From the NCBI RefSeq assembly GCF_009793335.1, contig NZ_WING01000001.1, positions 1,674,001 through 1,738,000 of the forward strand: 64,000 nucleotides of DNA, written 5' to 3'. Both the position numbers and the translations under genes were made by a program. The notes below the pieces were generated by a model. The model saw only the letters and a list, made by a program, of their open reading frames with translations, ran no database searches and had not been told where the DNA came from. The DNA is from Actinomadura sp. J1-007. GTDB taxonomy: Bacteria; Actinomycetota; Actinomycetes; Streptosporangiales; Streptosporangiaceae. This document shows positions 1 to 10,492 of this stretch, in pieces. Position 1 is the stretch's first letter. Each line of letters starts with the position of its first letter.

Positions 1-1475
1 GACATCTGGTAGATCAGCATCAGCGCGAGGGTGGTCTTGCCGCCGCCCGGCTCACCGGTGATCGCGACGGCCGTCGGCCGGTTGCGGGCCGCGGCGACGA
101 GCGGGTCGAAGTGGACGATCGACCGCGCCCGGCCGAGCGTCTCCCCGATGTAGGGCCCGATCCAGCCCTCGCCGTTCTCGTCGGTGCGGTCGCCGAGGTC
201 GACGGTCGCGACCGGCATCCCGCCCGCGATGGTGCGCAGCGGCTGCCGCTGCGCGTACGCGTTGAGCCGCAGCCGGTCGCCCGGCAGCGACTCCAGGAAC
301 AGCGAGAACTGGTCGCCGGTCGAGTTGACCACGTCGATGCCGATGTCGCGGTAGTGCTCGACCACCGCGTCCACCCGCTGCGCGAGCAGGTCCTCCGTCG
401 GCGCCGACACGATCAGCCGGTGCCAGCCGTAGACGAACGGGAGCCGTTCCTTGGTGATGCCGTGCTCCAGCATCCGGGCCGCGTCGATCTGCTCGGCGAG
501 CGCGATCGGCGCCTCCGCGCCCGCCTCCCGGATGTGCTGGTCCATGTCGCGGGCGTGCGCGAGCTTGCGCGAGACGTCCTTGGACGCCTTGGCGGGCGGG
601 ATCAGCTTCATCCGCGCGCTGATCTCGACGGGGAACGGCAGCGCGTCCGCGTAGTGGAACCAGGGCTCCCCGTCCGGGAACGCCATCATGTCCGGGAAGC
701 GGGCGAACGACAGGTACGCGACGTACGACTGCGCCGTCGCGCCCCGTCCCGCGCCCGTGAAGTTGGGCTGCTCGACCCTCAGGTACGAGCGGCCGTTGTG
801 GATCGCCCCCTCGACCAGCGCCTCGATCTCGCCCTTGCCCCACGTGCGGCGCGGGACGGCGGACGGCGGCGGGTCGGCGAGCGACCCCGTCACCGCGTGC
901 TGGAACAGCCACGCGACCTCGGTGGACGTCGCGTGCCGCGCGTAGAGGGCGGAGCCGCCGAGGGCGCGGCCGATCCGTTCGGCCTGGTCGGTCCAGCGCG
1001 CGATCTCCTTCTTGTCGATCGCGTCGTCGTGGACGCCGAGGACCTTCTCGCTCCTGTTGTAGAAGCCGAGGAGCTGCGCGAGGACGCCGCCCGACAGGTG
1101 CGCGCCCATGCCGCGCGGCCCGAGCCGGACGCCGAGGTAGACCTCCTTGGTCCAGAAGTCCTTCGCCCAGACGTGCGCGTACGTCTCCTCCAGGTACTCG
1201 CGCCAGCCCGAGCCGCCGTCGGAGGTCTGGTCGAGCGCGAGCGCCCACTCCGCCGCCGGGTACGTGCGGTGCGCGATCCGCAGGTGCACCTCGGCGTCCT
1301 GCATCCGGATCCCGGCGAGCGCGATCGTGATGTTGGTGGCGAGCGCCTCGCGCTCCTCCCCCGTCGTGAACTCGTACGACACCGTCGGCAGCCTGAAGTA
1401 CGCCCAGGCGGCGGTGTCGGTGAGCAGCACGCGGTCGTCGAAGTACCGCACCGCCAGCCGGCTGGACTTGCTCAT
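1..1475 (-). CDS. VirB4-like conjugative-transfer ATPase (3' end beyond window)
   Basis: Only the first 491 residues are inside the window. The visible part ends in a Walker A P-loop, GEPGGGKTT, at residues 474-482, so the ATPase core lies mostly outside. The long N-terminal region before the P-loop fits the VirB4/TcpF-type ATPases that power type IV-like transfer machines. The role is inferred from this P-loop layout and from TcpC- and TcpE-like genes in the same operon. The ATG at 1475 begins MSKSSRLAVRYFDDRV and overlaps the stop of the 42-codon ORF upstream as ATGA, which suggests translational coupling. It is the last gene visible in a leftward operon. No relaxase is seen in the window, so it is unclear whether this is a mobile element or a resident locus. 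Confidence 0.75.
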   Translation of the reverse strand, partial: MSKSSRLAVRYFDDRVLLTDTAAWAYFRLPTVSYEFTTGEEREALATNITIALAGIRMQDAEVHLRIAHRTYPAAEWALALDQTSDGGSGWREYLEETYAHVWAKDFWTKEVYLGVRLGPRGMGAHLSGGVLAQLLGFYNRSEKVLGVHDDAIDKKEIARWTDQAERIGRALGGSALYARHATSTEVAWLFQHAVTGSLADPPPSAVPRRTWGKGEIEALVEGAIHNGRSYLRVEQPNFTGAGRGATAQSYVAYLSFARFPDMMAFPDGEPWFHYADALPFPVEISARMKLIPPAKASKDVSRKLAHARDMDQHIREAGAEAPIALAEQIDAARMLEHGITKERLPFVYGWHRLIVSAPTEDLLAQRVDAVVEHYRDIGIDVVNSTGDQFSLFLESLPGDRLRLNAYAQRQPLRTIAGGMPVATVDLGDRTDENGEGWIGPYIGETLGRARSIVHFDPLVAAARNRPTAVAITGEPGGGKTTLALMLIYQM

Positions 1476-1600
1476 CGTGGTTCCCCCGAAGCGCGGGCGG
1501 CGTCCGGCGCGCACGCGGCGCCGGCGCCGCGGAGCCGGTCACGGAACGGGTCGTCGGGCCCGGCCTGCGCGGGTCCGCGCGGGCGCGTGGGGGCGCTCAT
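1472..1600 (-). CDS. 42-residue micro-ORF between the MinD-like and VirB4-like genes
   Basis: This small reading frame starts at ATG 1600, which overlaps the stop of the upstream gene as ATGA. Its own TGA overlaps the ATG of the downstream ATPase gene in the same way. The product begins MSAPTRPRGPAQAGPDDPFR and is Pro/Arg/Ala-rich with one cysteine, no membrane segment and no recognised domain. The exact double ATGA overlap is the main evidence that it is translated. It may be a coupling peptide or a small component of the transfer apparatus. No function can be assigned from sequence. Confidence 0.5.
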   Translation of the reverse strand: MSAPTRPRGPAQAGPDDPFRDRLRGAGAACAPDAARASGEPR

Positions 1601-4600
1601 CGGGTGGCCTCCTGCTCCTGCTGAAGCTCCTGGTAACGCTCGGGCACGACGGTGAACCCGCCGGCGACCACGCCGGCGAGGGCAAGATAGGCACGCCGCG
1701 TCGGCGCGCGCAACGACTTGAGCTCGTTGCGCGGCGCGCGGTCCATGCTGAGGTGATCATCCCACGGGATCCGCACCAGGGCCCGGCAGCGGCCCCGGGC
1801 GACCGCTTCGGCCTGCTCGACGTCGTCCATGCTGCGCCGGCTGACCCCGTTGATCACCGTCACGGCGCGGGACCGCAGATCCTCATATCCGTGTCCGTCG
1901 AGCCACTCGAATGTCATGGCGACGGCACGTGGCGCGTCGGCGCTCGCGGGCGCGACCAGCACCACCTGGTCGGCGTACGGCAGCACGCGCGCGACCACCG
2001 CCGCCGCCGCGTCGAGCAGCGTCACGGAGTAGAACCGGTCGATCGTCCGGATCGCGAGCGCGTAGTCGCGGTCGTCGAGGGCCTGCAACGGGTTCTTCCC
2101 GGCCGCGATCACGTCCAGGCCCGACTTGGCCTGCGAGGTGTAGCGCCGCATCGCGGTCAGGCTGCCGACCTGGTCGGCCCGCGTGATGAGCCCGGTCAGC
2201 GTCTCGTTGGTCTCGCTCCGCGTGCGCCGCGCCAGCGCCCCGGGGCCGGGGTTGACGTCGATCGCGACGACGGGCTCGCCGTTGTGCTGCGCGAACGTGT
2301 GCCCCAGCATCAGCGCGGTCACGGTCTGCCCCGCGCCGCCGGTGCAGCCGAGCACCACGACGTGCCGCGTCCCGTGGAACGGCTGCTGCAACCGCATCTG
2401 GTACTCGGCGTCGGCCTCGCCGTGCCCGCCGCCGACCGCCTGGATCAGGCGGCGCAGCCCGCCGCTGGTGACCTCGTGCTCGGGGTCGGGCGGCGTGATC
2501 GCCGGGCCGGACGGCGGCGGCGCCGGAGGCGGCGGCAACGGCCTCGGCCGCACCGGCGACGCGGGCCCGGACCGCACCTCGCGCGGCGGCGGCTGCTCCT
2601 CCGGAACGGGCTGCTGCGGCTCCGGCTCGATCGGGATGCCCTGCGGCGGCATCGCAGGAGGCGTCCCCTGCGAGAACCCCTGCTGCGGCACAGGCTGCTG
2701 CGGAGGCGCGGACGGTTGCTCCGGCGGCTCCTGCTGAACGGGCCCGTCCCGCCGCGGCGCGGGAACCGGCGGCCACACCATCGCATCGGTCGACGCGGGC
2801 CGCGCGGGCTTGGACAGCCCCTTGGACCACGGCTTCGGCGGCTCCCTGCGCAACGGAGGCTGCTGCGCCCCCTCCCCCTTGGCAGGCCGCCACTCCGCGT
2901 CGTCGCCGCCGTTCTCCCCTGCCGGAGCACCGAACGCCCCCGGCACCATCGGAATATCCGGCCGAGTCGGCTGCGGAGCCTGCGCCGGCTGCTGCGGGGG
3001 CCTCGGCGCTTGCGGAGGCTGCGGAGACTCGCCCGGACGCGACGCACGCGGCGACTGCGGCGCTTGCGGAGGCTGCGGCGCTTGCGTGTGCGGCGGCGCT
3101 TGCGGAGGCTGCGTCGGCTGCGGAACCTGCGGGGGCGGCACCGCTTGCGACGGCTGCGTCGGCGACGGGGGCGTCACCGGCTCGCCCTCCGTTCCCTGCC
3201 CGCGCCCACCGCCCGCAGCCGTTCCCGGCCGCGTCGTACCGGGGAACGGCTGCTCTGGCCGTTCGACACCGCGCTCCCGCGCCACCAAGCGATCTCCGTC
3301 CGGTCCCTGAACGCCCGGCTGCCGCACGTTCGGCTGCCCCGCGCCCGGCGCGGGGACGTTGGGCCGCTGGCCGCCGGGCAGCCCCCTGCCGGGCCCCTGG
3401 ACGCCAGGCTGCTGAACGCCCGGCGTCCGCTCGCCCGGCGACTGAACACCCGGCTGTCGAACGTTAGGCCGCTGAGCACCCGCTCCGGGCCCGTTCGCCT
3501 GTACGTGGTGCGGCTGCCCTGCCGAAGGCTGCCCGAACGCAGGCGACTGCGGCCTCTGCTGCGCCCGCTCGGCGTCCTCACGGGACTCCTGGGCGCCAGC
3601 CCGTTCTCTACCTGTCGAGGCATCTCCCGGCGCCTGCGCGGCCATCGGACGCGACGCGGCGGGACGTTCGTCCGCGTGCCGCTCTCCGGCGGCCTCGTCG
3701 TCGGCGGGTCCCTGCGCAGCCATGGGCCGCTCCGGAACGGACCATCCGGCGACGGGACGCATCACCGCCGGTGGCTGAGCCGCCGGAACGCCAACAACCG
3801 GCTGCTCGCCAGCGGACGGCACGTCGGTCGGCTCCTGCGCGTTCTCCGGCCCGGCCCCGAACGCAGCGGGAGCGACCTTCTGCTCCGGCTCCTGCCGCCC
3901 CTGCGTTCCCCGCCCTGGCGTGGACTGCTCCGTTCCCGCGCCTTCCTGCTCGCTCGCCTCCGTGCTGGCGCCTGTCGCCGCCGCCGGACGCGGACGTTCG
4001 GAAGCGCCGTGCTCGTTCGCAGCGCGTTCGCCCTCCGACTCCCGATCGCTACTGGCGACGGACTCGGTGGCCGGGCGCGAAGGCTCGGAGATGGTCTGGT
4101 CGCTGGGGACGCTCTCGCCGGCCGACTCCTGGTCTCTGCTGACGTCCGCCGGTGCGTTGGCCTGGCTGGGGAGGTCTTCGCGGGTCTGCTGCTCGTGTTC
4201 CCTGGCCACGCCGTCTTCGCCGGTTTGCGGTCCGACGGGCTCGTTGAGAACGTCGCGCAGGCCCCGGGTCCTGCCTGTCCTTCCGCTGCGGGGCGCCTTC
4301 GCGGGGGCCGGTCGCCAAGCGTCGGCGACGCCGGGAGCGTCCTCCTGGGCGTGCTCGTGACTCGTCGGCGTGGGCGGCTGGTCCTCGGACTCCGCCTGCT
4401 CCTCCGCGACAACGGACGACTCCGGGACGCCGTCTTCACGCGCAGCTGCGCCGACCTTCTGGTCTGAAGTCTGCTGCGCAACGGCTTCCCGCGTGGTCTC
4501 GCCCGCCTTCCGCTCGGGGTCTTCCTGCGGAACGTCCTCGCGCGTGGCTTCGTCAGTCCCCTGAGCGGGACTCTCCTGCGAAACGCCTTCGCGCGTGGCC

Positions 4601-6148
4601 TCGCCAGTCCCCTGAGCAGGCCCCTCCGCCGGAACGACTTCGTGCGCGGCCTCGCCGGCCCTCTCGTCAGCGCTGTGCTGCGGAACGTCCTCGCGCGGGG
4701 CTTCCTGGGCCTCCCGATCGGCCGCCTGCTGCGGGACGTCTTCGCGGGTGGTCGGGGCGTTCGGTGGGGCCGCCTCGGCTGGGGTGCTTGCTGCGGACTG
4801 GGGCTTGGGCGTCGGCTGGTGGGCGTCGGCGTCCGCGGTGGCCTTGGACGCAGCGGGATGCGGGTGGACGTTCGCGGGCGGGACTTCTGCGGGCCCCTGC
4901 GAGGTGTCAGTGCGCGGGGTCTCTGCGGGCGGTTGGGTGGAGGGCCGTTGCGGAACGTCTTCGCGGGTCGGCCCGGCGTCGGCCTTCGATGGCGTCCGCT
5001 GCGGCAGGTCGTCGCGGGTGGCGGCGGTGCGCCACGCGGGCGGCTGCTGCGGAATGTCAGGACGGGTGGCGGGGCCCGGCGTCGCGGCGGACGCGGGCGT
5101 GGGGCCCGGCGTCGCGGCGGACGCGGGTGCAGAGGTCGGGGTCGTGGTGGGCGGCTCGGCTGGGGAGATCGCTTGCCAGAACTCGCCTTCGGAGCCCGGG
5201 CGGCGGACGCCGGACGCCAGCGCGCGCTTGCCCGAACCCGCCGCGGGCTCGGCCGGGGGCGTCTCCAGTTGCGGGGTGGCCGGTGGACGCTCGATCTGGA
5301 CGTCGTCCTCGTGGGAGATGTCGCGGGACGTGCGGCGCCACGGCTTGCGCTGCGGCGCGTGCTCGGGGCCCGCGACGCGGACGTCGTCCTCGGTGCCGAG
5401 CGTTCCCGGCATCCCGGACGTGCCCAGAGACCCGGGCGCCTGCGCCGGGGTACGGGCCAGCGACGCGGACGGGCTCGGTGCCGTCGGTTGCGCGAAGGCG
5501 GTCGGCTGGTAGTCCGGGCGCGCGGCGGGCTGGTGGGCGGGAGGCGGGGGGACGGACGCGGGCTGCGGGAGGACGGTGTGCGAGGGGACGGCCTCGCGCT
5601 GGGCGGCGTACTCGGCGAGCGGCTGCGGGGCGTCGGCCATGGCGGGGCCGGGCAGGAGGGTCGCGGCGGTGGGGACGGCCGCCTCCTGCACGGCGGGACG
5701 GGCCTGCGCCGACTTCCGGGCCTTGCGGGCCTTGCGGGACTTGACGGCCGCGCGTTCGGGGCGGCGACCGGGGCGGGCGCCTGGGGCGGCGCCAGACCCG
5801 GGCGACGATGACGACCTCGCGCGGCTCGCGGATGGGGGTGAGGCGGCACCAGGTGCGGGGTTCGGCCAGGTAGCGGCCCTGCGAGAGCAGCAGTTCGGTG
5901 AGGCGCTTGCCCTCGATGACGGGACGGGTCGCCATCCACGTCAGGATGCCCGGCGGGACGATGTAGAGCACGTGCCACGGGGACTCGAACGGGATCCCCA
6001 CGAACTTCAGCAGGAGGATCCAGGGGACGAACACGCCCGCGAACACGCCGATCTGTACCAGTGGCAGAGGCATCGGAAGCCGCAGGTCGTACAGCTTGTA
6101 CAGCCGCTTCTCGATGCGCCATATGTTCGTGTACGTGGGTAGATCCAC
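1597..6148 (-). CDS. TcpE-like membrane domain fused by a long disordered linker to a MinD-like ATPase domain (two suspected frameshifts)
   Basis: The GTG at 6148 opens a protein starting MDLPTYTNIWRIEKRLYKLY, typical of the TcpE family of conjugal-transfer membrane proteins. Two hydrophobic segments lie at about residues 30-53 and 60-80. The frame then breaks near 5783-5786 and again near 5758-5761, both at GGGG on the plus strand. Adding one base at each point gives a continuous 1,517-residue protein. Residues of about 130-1225 are Pro/Gln/Ala/Glu-rich and repetitive, with recurring REDVPQ motifs encoded at about 4400-5080 and PGVQ-type repeats at about 3300-3470. The last 255 residues resemble a MinD/ParA ATPase, but the P-loop reads GCTGGAGQT, with Gln where Lys is expected. 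If the breaks are real, the locus would instead be a short TcpE gene plus a gene starting at GTG 5691. The stop overlaps the next start. Confidence 0.65.
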
Positions 6149-6237
6149 GCCCCTACTCCCCTAACTGCGCAAGCACAGTGTCGCCTGACGGCCCGCCCGG
6201 GGGCCGTGCCGGACCTCGACCGGACCCCGCCCCGGGG

Positions 6238-6522
6238 TCAGGTCATGTCCACGCCCAGGGCCTTGGCGATCGCCTTGGCCGTGGTCTCGATGATGTTGGG
6301 CACGTAGAAGACCACTCCAATGCCGATCGCCAGCACGATGAATTGAACGAACCGCGTGATCTCGCGGGTGAACAGAAAGAAGATCGCCACGATCGAGACG
6401 ATCACGAGAAAGAGCGGGCCGAATATCTGGCGCAGCCAATCGGCGAGCTGATCGGTCTTGAGTTCATCATTGGGCGCCGCCAAGACCTCATGCGGAATCG
6501 ACGCCATAATGTGGTGCAGCAT
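6238..6522 (-). CDS. small two-helix membrane protein of the transfer operon (TcpD position)
   Basis: A 94-residue protein with two clear membrane segments, around IFGPLFLVIVSIVAIFFLF and FVQFIVLAIGIGVVFYV, and a short polar N-terminus. It sits between the TcpC-like and TcpE-like genes, where TcpD-like small membrane proteins are often found in Gram-positive transfer loci. Similarity to TcpD itself cannot be shown by eye. It is probably part of the inner-membrane channel complex. The ATG at 6522 is used, with an AAGGCAG stretch upstream; an internal ATG at 6507 (MASIPHEV) is a reasonable alternative. Codon use matches the neighbours. Confidence 0.7.
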   Translation of the reverse strand: MLHHIMASIPHEVLAAPNDELKTDQLADWLRQIFGPLFLVIVSIVAIFFLFTREITRFVQFIVLAIGIGVVFYVPNIIETTAKAIAKALGVDMT

Positions 6523-6573
6523 CGACTTACTGCCTTCCTGGGTCGGCGGGGGTTGTCATCACGTCGCGGCCTC

Positions 6574-7610
6574 TCATGACGTGCTCGGTTCCGTACTGCC
6601 GCGAATGTCTCTCACGTACCAGGTCGTCCCCTTCTTGACCATCGCGAGCTGGTAGGACTGCGCCAGCTCGCCTCCGTTGCCCGCGGCGCCGCTGCCGGGG
6701 ACCTGCCAGGTCACCGTGGCGGTGACCGTGCGTTCGCCCGCCGGTCCCTTCGGTGCGACGACGTCGTTGACCTGGACGAACTGGACCGCGTCGGCCAGGC
6801 CGCCGATCGCGGTGCCGTCGGAGAAGCGGGACAGGGCCGCCTGGTCGCCGTGGGCGTACGCTCCGAAGAAGGTACCGAGGAACGGCTTCAGCTCGCCCTC
6901 CAGGGCGGTGTCGCGGTCCTTGACGCCCTCCTGGGGCAGCGCGGCCTTGGTCGGCGGCGGCAGCAGCGCGGGCCGGCCGGAGATGACGAGCGCGCTGTTC
7001 TTGGCGTAGACGGGAACGGCCAGCCGGAACCACTTGTCGGCGCTGCGCGCGAGGAGGGTGACCGTCGCGTTGTTGGCGTCGCGGGCGTCGACTCCGGCGA
7101 CCTGGACGGACTGCAACTGCAACGTGCCGACGCCGTTCCAGCCGAATTGCGCGTCGGTGCCGTCGGGCACGAACGTGCGCAATTGCTCGGCGCGCTGGGG
7201 GGCGGACTTCTGGTCGTAGTTGAGGTAGACGTTGGCGAACTGCAACGCGAACGCCCCGGCGGCGCTGCTCGGGAACTGCGCGGCCTTGCCGGGCTTCGCC
7301 TCGCCCGCCCCGTCGGACGACTCGTCGGCGGTGAACCGTTCGAACGGGGCGCGGATGCCGTTGACCAGGATGACGAGGATCAGCGCCCAGAGGATCGCGC
7401 GGCCGACCCACACCCACCAGCGCCCGCCGGAGCCGCCCAGCGGCCGCCGCCGCCGCGCCCGCCGTCGTCGGAGCGCCCGCGGCCGCGGCGGCCCCGCGGC
7501 TCCGGCACGTCCCACGGGTCGACGGACGACGCGCCGAGCGAGCGGCCCGGTGCCGACTCCTCGACCACGGCGGTCTCACGGCCGTGTCCCACGGCCGACC
7601 TGCGAGCCAT
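6574..7610 (-). CDS. TcpC-like conjugal transfer protein (suspected frameshift)
   Basis: Proposed bitopic scaffold protein of the transfer channel. The ATG at 7610 follows a GGAGG ribosome site and encodes a polar Gly/Arg/Asp-rich tail beginning MARRSAVGHGRETAVVEES. The frame then changes near 7436-7438 (CCC on the plus strand). Adding one base joins it to a transmembrane helix (VWVGRAILWALILVILV) and a soluble extracytoplasmic region with the alpha/beta look of TcpC domains, ending RGSTEPSTS. The repaired length is 345 residues. Without repair, a shorter form could begin at GTG 7515. It is the first gene of the leftward operon. The family call rests on topology, size and position next to a TcpE-like gene. 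Confidence 0.65.
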
Positions 7611-8135
7611 CCTGCCTCCGCTCGCGCCTCGCCCCCGGTCGGCGCGGTCATGTGTGCCTGGTTCCTGTCGCGTGCGCGGGTCATTTCTGAACCCACCCCG
7701 GGCCCAGCGTAACCACGAGCGTCAATTGTTCCAGCGCATCGCGGCGAAGCACACCCCCGGCACGCGGTTGTGGATAATGCAATCCACCTCAGCAGGAACG
7801 GGGAAGATTGCCAAACGGTGACGATCCCGTATCCGATCCTCCGAACGGCGCGCCACACCCCGTTTCGGACAAGCAGGGCGACTCGGACGGTGCTTGCTGA
7901 CCCCGTGACCGTCCGGACCGCAATCTATTCCCCCCGGAATCCGTCATAGTGTCGCCTTCGGGACACATCGCCCACCGAATGCGACCGCCCGACCGCAACC
8001 GGGCACCATCCCCGGCCCGCACACGCCGCGCGACCCGCACACGCCGCGCGACCCGCACACGCCGCGCGGCCCGCGCACGCGTCGGCCCCGGTCGCGCGGT
8101 GTGCGCGGCCGGGGGCCGGAAGACGCGGGGCGTGC
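7611..8135. other. intergenic region upstream of the transfer operon
   Basis: No credible gene was found in these 525 bases; reading frames here are short and Arg-rich on both strands. The region should hold the promoter of the leftward transfer operon. It contains a single TGTGGATAA (7769-7777), which matches the reverse complement of a DnaA box but stands alone, and an 18-bp tandem repeat near the ychF end. Confidence 0.5.
8017..8070. repeat. 18-bp tandem repeat, three copies
   Basis: Three consecutive 18-bp units of the form CCGCACACGCCGCGCGAC run from 8017 to 8070; the third differs by one base, and a partial unit follows. The array lies just downstream of ychF in non-coding sequence. 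Such arrays can vary in copy number between strains. No function is evident. Confidence 0.75.
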
Positions 8136-9227
<1,092 letters not shown>

Positions 9228-9341
9228 GGCCGTCAAGTTTATGGGCCCGCGCGACCCCGGACGGACGACGTCCCGGTGAACACCGCGTGATCCCGCCGTT
9301 CGGGCCACCGTCCGGAGGCCCCGCGCGGGCCCGGACGGGCG

Positions 9342-10349
9342 TCAGACGCCGGCGCCCAGCAGGAACTCGGCCATGTGCCGGAACGCGGCCTTGCCCTCGG
9401 GCATGAAGTCGGCGAAGACCGGGAAGACGTGCACGAGCCCGTCCCACTCCTGGTAGAGGACCTGGACCCCGGCGGCGCGGGCGCGTTCGGCGACGTCGAG
9501 GGTCTCGTCGCGCAGGATCTCCGTGCCGCTCGCCACGAACAGCATCGGCGGCAGGCCCGACAGGTCGGCCCTGCGTGGCGAGAACAGCGGGTCGTTCTCC
9601 TCCTTGTCGCGGCAGAACTCCCGTCCCAGCCAGGCGAGCTTCCCGGCGGGGATGAGCGCGTCGCTGCTCTTGTTGAGCCGGTGCGAGTCCGACTCGCAGA
9701 GCAGGTCCACCCAGGGCGACAGGCAGATCGCCGCGCCCGGCAGGGCGGTCTCGCGGCTCTTGAGGGCGAGCAGGAGGGCCAGCGTGAGGTGCCCGCCCGC
9801 GGAGTCCCCGCCGACGACGATGTTCCGCGGCGCGTACCCGCGCGAGAGCAGGAAGTCGTACGCGGCGAGCGCGTCGTCCAGCGCGTCGGCGGGCGTGTGG
9901 CGCGGCGCGAGCCGGTAGTCCAGCGCCAGGACGGGACGCCCGGTCGCCGCCGAGAGCCGCCAGTTGAACGGGCGGTAGAGGCGCGGACCGCCGAAGAAGT
10001 AGCCGCCGCCGTGCAGGTAGAGCAGGACCTTGTCCTCGTCCGGGGCCCCGGCCCGCACCCACTCCGCGGTACGCCCGTCCAGCTCCTGCGGCGTGATCGC
10101 GACGCCCCGCGGGACGGTCTGGAACCGCCCGAGCAGCGCGGTCGCCTTCTGGATCCACAGCAGCCCGGCCTCGGTGTCCGGGCTGTAGTGCCACGCGGTC
10201 TTCATGGACGTGCGGATGATCCGGTTGGCGACGCGGGCCTGGAGGGACGGCGGGCCGCCCGGCTCCAGCGCGAGGGCGCGGGCGACGCGCCGTTCGGCCG
10301 GGGTGGTCGCGACGGTCCTGATCGGAACGGGACGGATCCTGGTGGTCAT
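9342..10349 (-). CDS. alpha/beta hydrolase, HSL-type esterase/lipase
   Basis: A 335-residue serine hydrolase of the hormone-sensitive-lipase group. The oxyanion-hole motif HGGG is at residues 113-116 and the nucleophile motif GDSAGG at 181-186 (Ser183). The acid is probably the Asp in the SGTEILRDET stretch, and the His is in GLVHVFPVF near residue 305. No signal peptide is apparent, so it is probably cytoplasmic. The likely substrates are short-chain acyl esters; the natural substrate cannot be told from sequence. The ATG at 10349 has a GAGGAG site upstream. It is a monocistronic gene, with rmuC divergent to its right. Confidence 0.9.
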   Translation of the reverse strand: MTTRIRPVPIRTVATTPAERRVARALALEPGGPPSLQARVANRIIRTSMKTAWHYSPDTEAGLLWIQKATALLGRFQTVPRGVAITPQELDGRTAEWVRAGAPDEDKVLLYLHGGGYFFGGPRLYRPFNWRLSAATGRPVLALDYRLAPRHTPADALDDALAAYDFLLSRGYAPRNIVVGGDSAGGHLTLALLLALKSRETALPGAAICLSPWVDLLCESDSHRLNKSSDALIPAGKLAWLGREFCRDKEENDPLFSPRRADLSGLPPMLFVASGTEILRDETLDVAERARAAGVQVLYQEWDGLVHVFPVFADFMPEGKAAFRHMAEFLLGAGV

Positions 10350-10492
10350 GCGGTCTCCTCGGGGCAGGAGCGGCGTTTCGCCTGGTTCGCAGCCGTGTGG
10401 GGCGTTAGTGAACGCTGAGTCTAATTGCCGGGTCCGGGCGGTGTCCCGGCGCGTCGCACCGGCGCTCCCCCGTCCGCTGTCACGATGAACGG

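Noticed and set aside
1147..4467. Very long plus-strand open frame opposite the TcpE/MinD-like gene
   Set aside because: It is Arg/Leu-rich antisense of the repetitive linker in GC-rich DNA, with no domain and no ribosome site.
7611..8135. Replication or transfer origin
   Set aside because: Only one DnaA-like word and one short repeat array are present; no cluster of boxes, AT-rich element or relaxase gene supports an origin.
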